A DNA stretch of 20,941 bases, taken from NCBI GenBank assembly GCA_036939755.1, contig JALLAZ010000383.1, positions 1-20,941 on the forward strand, in the 5' to 3' direction. This stretch comes from Stephanodiscus triporus. Lineage: Eukaryota; Bacillariophyta; Thalassiosirophyceae; Thalassiosirales; Thalassiosiraceae. Positions 16,332 through 20,941 of the stretch are shown here, piece after piece (the first letter of the stretch is position 1; the number at the start of each line of letters is the position of its first letter). The notes beneath the pieces are model-generated. The model did not search any database. It worked only from the letters and a program-made list of their open reading frames with translations, and was not told the origin of the DNA. The position numbers and the translations under genes are program-made.

Positions 16332-17707
16332 AAAAAAATATAGAGAAGCAGGACTTGGGAAGTCATCCACGGCTGTAGAAGTAAGACGACGTGCAATGCA
16401 ACCATCGTTGCAAACGACGGTTGAATGGGTCTTTCTAGAGAGTAAGGTTATTGGCAAGCGAGTATGTGTATTGTAGGTCTAGCAAGGAATCGTCCCACAT
16501 GGGCCAATGGTTTTTTGAGGGAACTCTTATGTAAGGGAAATTTGACAATCTCTGGGTTATCTGTCTGTCTTAGATATAAGATGTCGACGTCTGGCAATTC
16601 TCTTGAGCGAGTTTAGATTCCAATTCTCTTCAACATTAATCTCTCAAAGTTCAGTGTCGATAATGTCTTTCGTATTTGTTTTCTCTCGTTCACCTCGCCA
16701 TGTAGTCAACCATCCTTTGAGAGTTGGGACCCCATTGTCTTGAGAATCAAGACCACCATCAGTGGTCTTCATTTGGTTGACAGCAATAGCAGGTATTGGA
16801 GGATCGTTCCATGCCCATGCCATCACAGGGGCAAACGACTCGCAATTGGGAACATGTTGGGTTGGATGGGAGACAAGACAAGAGCCATCGACCCTTGTCG
16901 ATGATAATCCAATCCCTCTATCCTACCAAAGGAGAAATGTTGGGCTCCCATCCGAACGGACACACTTAGATTAGATTAATCTTTAAGCTTCTAGTAAAGC
17001 TCTGTAAGTACAATTTACTCAAATCATCAACTCTACTTGGTCTGTGTTGACTATGTAATAGAATATGATGGAGTTCATGGCTTAAACAATCTTAATGAGT
17101 TGTAGGCCATCGTCCGATATCTGTCTGTGTCTGGTTTCTTGGGGCATGCACTACACGGCAACACTTGGAGTGAGAAGTGCATATAGTTGGGGTTGGGGTT
17201 GGCATGGCAGAAGGAAGAAGGACGCGACAGACTTGAGACTTGAGTGCAAGATCCAATGAATAAGTCACGACATACCTATGGCAAAGCTGCAATGAGCAAA
17301 TCCTGATCTGTTTCCTTTCACTGAACATTTCCACCCCCGCACTTTCTCCATCCCCTCAAGAGCAGTGTTGTTGATTGTTGAGGAGGAATTTGACGAAGAC
17401 TTTTTAGCCACAAGATTCAACAAATCGAGCAGCGTCGTACGGTTGGTATCTACGTGATAAATAGAGTATGTCTTTACCATTGTTAATAATTATGCGATCG
17501 TGTACTTACTTTATGGTACCAACGAGGATATGGTACATACCTAGTACAACATACGTCACAGGCCCCATCCGGCGTCGTTCCCTCATCTCGTCTTCCATGA
17601 CACAATAATACGATACCAAGTTAACATTCCTACCCTCACTTTTCGGATAAAGAAGCAACACCCAAGAAGGACAATTTTCCAAAAGCTTGGTATTCTCAAC
17701 ATCAAAA
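16332..17707. other. Long gene-free stretch upstream of the translocator
   Basis: I find no convincing coding frame in these 1.4 kb; the small frames (60-114 codons) have no recognisable domain. Base composition falls back to AT-rich. Local structure includes a hairpin AAGACCAC/GTGGTCTT (16749-16769, 5-base loop), a 9-bp inverted repeat GGATGGGAG/CTCCCATCC (16864-16872 and 16945-16953) and a GGTTGGGGTTGGGGTTGG run near 17190. ACGTCA lies at 17553-17558, about 150 bp before the next ATG. Confidence 0.55.
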
Positions 17708-19018
17708 ATGGCTGGCGCACCCGACTCAGTGGCTCTGCTTTTGTTCTTCGTGTTCTGGTACGCAGGGAACATGAAGTACAACGAGTACAACACCGCCGCA
17801 CTCACCGCCGTTGGCGGCAAAACGTCCGGCCTGACCATGACGGTGGCCACGATGCAGTTGGGGGTGTGCCTCGTTTACGCGATTATCACGTGGGCGGTCC
17901 AGCTGAATCCCGCGAGGCTGTTCGGGCTGCAGATGCCGGAGAAGCAGAACGTCCCCCAGGTCACTAAGGGCGATCTGATCAAGTCGATACCGCTAGCGTT
18001 CTGCGCTGCGGGGGCGCACGCCGCGACGGTATTCGCCCTCGGAGGCGACCCGCTGTTTGGACAGATCGGTGAGAGTCGTATCTTACGATTCCGAGTCAAA
18101 ATTATCTTTTTTCATCCACTTGTAATCGATTGCACCACGTTGTTTCTGATGACCCTACCTTCGTCATTCTTCGACAGTCAAATCCGCGGAGCCGGTGTTG
18201 GCCGCCATTGTCGGAACAGTCTTCTACGCCAAGGCGCCATCCTTCTACAAGGTCTGCTGTCTGCCCATCATCGTCGGCGGGGTGGCCTTTGCTAGTCTCA
18301 AGAAGGGAGCCGACGGATCGTACTCGCTCAAGTTCGACGCCACCGCCCTTATCTTCGGCATGCTCGCGAATGCATTCGCGGCGTTCAAGGGCGGTGAGAA
18401 TACCAAACTGATGTCGGACAAGGGCGTGGCGCAGCGATATGGTGGCGTTGGCAACCAGGTGATTATATTTCATTGAAACGAATGAGCTTCGGTAACTCAT
18501 TTCTCCTGCATCTCACAACTATCATGTACCTCCGTGTTAAGTTTGCCGTCACGCAAATTGTTGGTTTCTTCATTCTCCTTCCTATCATGTTCGCCACTGA
18601 GGGAGAGATGTTTGGGACCTTTTTGGAAAAGTTGAAGACGGAACCCAGCCTGCAATACAATCTTATCATGTCAGGGCTTTGCTTCTACATCTACAATGAG
18701 CTAGCCACGTACACACTCCAGGTAACAGGAGCCGTTACAGCTTCTGTAGCCAATACCGCCAAACGGGTGGTAAGCGACTGTATCTGTCTCGCCTTTCTGA
18801 TATAATTTTCTATTGCAAGAACGTTTCGAAAATATCACAAAATCTCTCGTCGCTTACTATTTCCATTCAAAAATTAGATCGTTATGGTGTACATGGCGGC
18901 GGTTACTGGCACGGTACTCACGGATGAGCAGAAGCTAGGCTCTGGCATTGCTATTTCAGGTGTTCTGCTCTATTCGCTTATTGATGATCTGCTCAAGCCA
19001 AAGAAGAAAGTAGACTGA
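17708..19018 (+). CDS. TPT: Triose-phosphate translocator family carrier, four exons (336 aa)
   Basis: Exons 17708-18068, 18178-18458, 18542-18769 and 18878-19018 sum to 1011 bases and join in frame to a TGA. The product is a multi-pass membrane protein of the drug/metabolite transporter superfamily. Family marks: KSAEPVLAAIVGTVFY (122-137) matching the KASEPVFS helix, GLCFYIYNELATYTL, and SVANTAKRVIVM, whose K288-R289 pair corresponds to the substrate-binding Lys-Arg of plant plastid phosphate translocators; they fall at the exon 3/4 junction. It would exchange triose phosphates or related sugars for phosphate across a plastid envelope membrane. There is no bipartite presequence: the protein starts directly with a hydrophobic helix, which suits one of the outer membranes of a four-membrane plastid. 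The exact substrate is not deducible. ATG 17708 follows AAAA and is the first in frame. Confidence 0.9.
18069..18177 (+). other. Translocator intron 1 (109 bp)
   Basis: Donor GTGAGA and acceptor TTCGACAG. It interrupts the valine codon before KSAEP (phase 1). Read-through meets a frame unrelated to the family, while splicing restores the conserved motif. Confidence 0.85.
18459..18541 (+). other. Translocator intron 2 (83 bp)
   Basis: Donor GTGATT after CAG and acceptor GTTAAG before TTTGCCGTC, phase 0. The donor departs from GTAAGT/GTGAGT and the acceptor has little pyrimidine tract, so the right boundary is the least certain of the three. Confidence 0.7.
18770..18877 (+). other. Translocator intron 3 (108 bp)
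   Basis: Donor GTAAGC after AAACGGGTG and acceptor AAATTAG before ATCGTTATG, phase 0. It falls just after the conserved Lys-Arg-Val. Confidence 0.85.
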
Positions 19019-19987
19019 AAACGTTATGCTTTGCTAAAAATCCTGATTTTATGTGTGGCGAATCACCCTTGTCATTGTAATCAGTTGCATTATTGTTGTT
19101 ACCTACTGGTATAAAGAATAGATGTTAAACTTCAACAAAAAAGCAAACATTTTGTGTTGTCATTCTACTATCGTCGACTTCTGTAAAAAGAAAACATATT
19201 GTGTCTACTATTTCACTAACGTCAGAGCATCATTGCATTTTTTGGTCACAATCCAAATGTAGAGGTTGTGATGATTGCATATAGAGTATCCAAATCGTTG
19301 CGAAGTGCACCTGTCGAAATATCACATCCCAACTTGAATATTGGAATGAATTGACGTTAAAAGTCTTAGGTGGATGGTGAATATCACTGGGATATGAATT
19401 GAGAAGTTTCACTGGACTAAGTCAGAGGAAAACATGGGACTACGAAGATTCTCACCAAAAAAGCAAGTTTATGAGCTCCAGCAGTTGCAGCTTTAATCCC
19501 AACTATCATAGTCTAATCTACTGACATGACAAAGTCAATCTCAGTTGTGGCACCACCGTTGTGCGAGATGAAACCGATGTCAAACAACGGGTTTGTTAGT
19601 TGTCTGTTTTGTTATGGCTCTAGTGGGCATTCTGCGATAACTTATAGTTGATACCACTGAATAAGCTCGGAGGAAATACTGACGTTTAATTTAGGACAAG
19701 TATGACAGGTTTGTTCGGGTTGATGCTATGTATGGCCCTTTTGCAGAACCCCCAAATCAAGTGCTTGCATTCCAACAAACACCATTTTTTCGTTGTGGAG
19801 GCAGACTTACTACGAAAATAAGTCATTCCGCTTTATTATCTAGCTCAAAACTGTCCAAATTTCACCTCAAACAACCAAGCTCTAGCGGCAGCGTTTTGTG
19901 CATCAATGATAGAAAGTAAGGTTTTTTTCACTTCTCAGCTTTCTGTTCTTTTGTCTGTTCTGTTGCACCCATCTCATAGCAAGCCCT
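19019..19987. other. Gene-poor stretch between convergent genes
   Basis: This 969-bp stretch holds the 3' flanks of the translocator and the ribosome recycling factor, which converge. It contains a diverged tandem duplication of about 47 bp (19138-19184 and 19185-~19230, each starting AAAAAG-AAACAT). A 63-codon frame at 19728-19919 has no recognisable domain. No RNA gene was found by eye. Confidence 0.55.
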
Positions 19988-20704
19988 TCACAACGTGGCA
20001 ACCTCCTTCTCCTTCTTTCCGACTCTTTCATCCACCATTTTGATATGGTCGTCCGTCAGCTTTTGTATCGCATCGATCCCGTCCAATGCCTGATCCTTTC
20101 CCAAGTCCCCCGCCTTCTCCATCTTCTTTATGTTGTCCACACAGTCGCGCCTGATATTTCGTATGGCGACCTTGGCCTCCTCCCCGATCGACTTGCACTG
20201 CTTCAGAAGGTCCTTCCGCCGCTCCTCGGTGAGCTGCGGGATGTTGATGCGGATGACATTCCCGTCGTTGGTGGGAGTGAAGCCCAGTCCCGCGTATATG
20301 ATCGCCTTCTCGACCGCGGCCATCGAAGACTTGTCGAATGGCGCGATCTGCAGCTGCTGGCTCGACGGCACGGATATCGTCGCCATCTGGCTGATGGGGG
20401 TCATGGCGCCGTAGTAGTCAGCCTCGACGCGGTCGAGCATGCTGGGGTTCGCGCGGCCGGTGCGGACGGTGGAGAGGTTATCAGAGAGGTTGGACATCGT
20501 CTTGTCCATTCGCTCGTCGGCGTCCATGGTGATTAGGTCCATCTCCTCCTGGGACATTCGGAGGGGAGTGATCTGGTGGCGATATGACGCTTGATTGATG
20601 GCTGCAGCGGCTGATGCAGCCCTTGGTGGTGCGTTGGAAATGGAGAACGCGTCGGCGCAGGTAATGGCAGCGGCCGAGAAGATTGAGACAGTGGAGAGCT
20701 TCAT
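19988..20704 (-). CDS. frr: Plastid-targeted ribosome recycling factor
   Basis: The 238-aa product has a signal peptide (MKLSTVSIFSAAAITCADA) followed by F20, the diatom plastid signature; ATG 20704 is chosen for this reason, though the frame continues upstream to 20815. Residues ~52-238 are a full-length RRF: DERMDKTMSNLSDNLSTVRTGRANP near the start, DYYGAMTPI (97-105), a conserved DKSSMAAVEKAI (124-135), LTEERRKDL (158-166) and the VAIRNIRRD helix (179-187) that includes the functionally important arginine. It dissociates plastid ribosomes after termination together with EF-G. Nothing is truncated relative to the ~185-residue bacterial protein. No intron is needed. The identity is secure. 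Confidence 0.96.
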   Translation of the reverse strand: MKLSTVSIFSAAAITCADAFSISNAPPRAASAAAAINQASYRHQITPLRMSQEEMDLITMDADERMDKTMSNLSDNLSTVRTGRANPSMLDRVEADYYGAMTPISQMATISVPSSQQLQIAPFDKSSMAAVEKAIIYAGLGFTPTNDGNVIRINIPQLTEERRKDLLKQCKSIGEEAKVAIRNIRRDCVDNIKKMEKAGDLGKDQALDGIDAIQKLTDDHIKMVDERVGKKEKEVATL

Positions 20705-20941
20705 GTTACCAAATATTCGAATTAATCGGCGACAGGTCGAGGAAAAGAGGTGATAGCTGGTCGGCTGAACGACGCACAGAGAGTGGAAGCGAAGAGAGAC
20801 TGACGTTTTGGACAAAAAAAATGAGCATCGTATGTACTTATGATGAGACGTATCTACCGTATAACACGCTGTATCTCCTTATCGTAGTACTGCCGAATTT
20901 TCGGCAGTACCAGCTTTTACACACTAGTCGCAACTTCAACT
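20705..20941 (-). promoter_or_regulatory. Upstream region of the ribosome recycling factor
   Basis: The sequence before the - strand gene holds TGACGT at 20801-20806 and a 24-base near-perfect palindrome at 20887-20910 (GTACTGCCGAA, TT, TTCGGCAGTAC). No coding frame is evident apart from an in-frame upstream extension of the RRF frame to 20815. Confidence 0.4.

Noticed and set aside
14820..16457. 545-codon antisense frame over paralogue C
   Set aside because: Arg/Gly-rich low-complexity product created by GC-rich codons of the + strand gene; no domain, and the sense frame has clear paralogues.
16644..17480. Small frames of 60-80 codons in the gene-free stretch
   Set aside because: No recognisable domain, no targeting signal, random-looking composition.
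19138..19230. Diverged 47-bp tandem duplication
   Set aside because: Real but low-complexity, A/T-rich and only two copies; not a CRISPR-like array and no sign of function.
19728..19919. 63-codon + strand frame
   Set aside because: No similarity recognised and it sits in the 3' flank of two convergent genes.
20705..20815. N-terminal extension of the ribosome recycling factor from 20815
   Set aside because: It would bury the signal peptide and its ADA-F cleavage site; ATG 20704 gives a standard bipartite presequence.

Overview
The window looks like nuclear DNA of a diatom, or a close secondary-plastid stramenopile. Four host proteins begin with a signal peptide followed by phenylalanine at the predicted cleavage site (the 'ASAF/ASAFAP' signature of diatom plastid targeting). 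Two of the best recognised genes are a plastid-type ribosome recycling factor and a triose-phosphate-translocator-family carrier with three small GT-AG introns.

Region 1 (1-9112) is a nearly complete, apparently young Ty3/gypsy-type LTR retrotransposon on the + strand. The window opens inside its 5' LTR: the last 54 bases are present and identical to the end of the 3' LTR. Then follow a candidate primer-binding site, a long leader, a Gag-protease ORF (430-2907) and a 1.8 kb-codon Pol ORF with reverse transcriptase, RNase H, integrase and a C-terminal extension. Both ORFs are uninterrupted. Two things stand out. A ~350-residue insert between RNase H and integrase follows the layout of a C5-cytosine methyltransferase but lacks its catalytic residues. 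A GT-AG intron candidate (2904-3136) would remove the Gag stop and put Gag in frame with the ATG-less Pol ORF.

Region 2 (9113-16331) holds three paralogous plastid-directed proteins that I cannot assign to a named family: 9278-11161 (+), 12558-13739 (-) and 14262-16331 (+). All share a CX8C motif, four ~21-residue repeats centred on YLDxL and a C-terminal coiled coil ending in a conserved LPDxI...W-Q segment. A small cupin gene (11611-11994) lies between the first two. The second and third are divergent, share a 522-bp promoter containing three TGACGT sites in 90 bp, and lie in strikingly GC-rich sequence. The retrotransposon ends only 165 bp before the ATG of the first.

Region 3 (16332-20941) holds a gene-free 1.4 kb stretch, the four-exon translocator (17708-19018), a second gene-poor stretch, and the plastid ribosome recycling factor on the - strand (19988-20704). 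The host genes are not an operon but share a plastid theme: carbon export, plastid translation and a repeat-protein family of unknown role.
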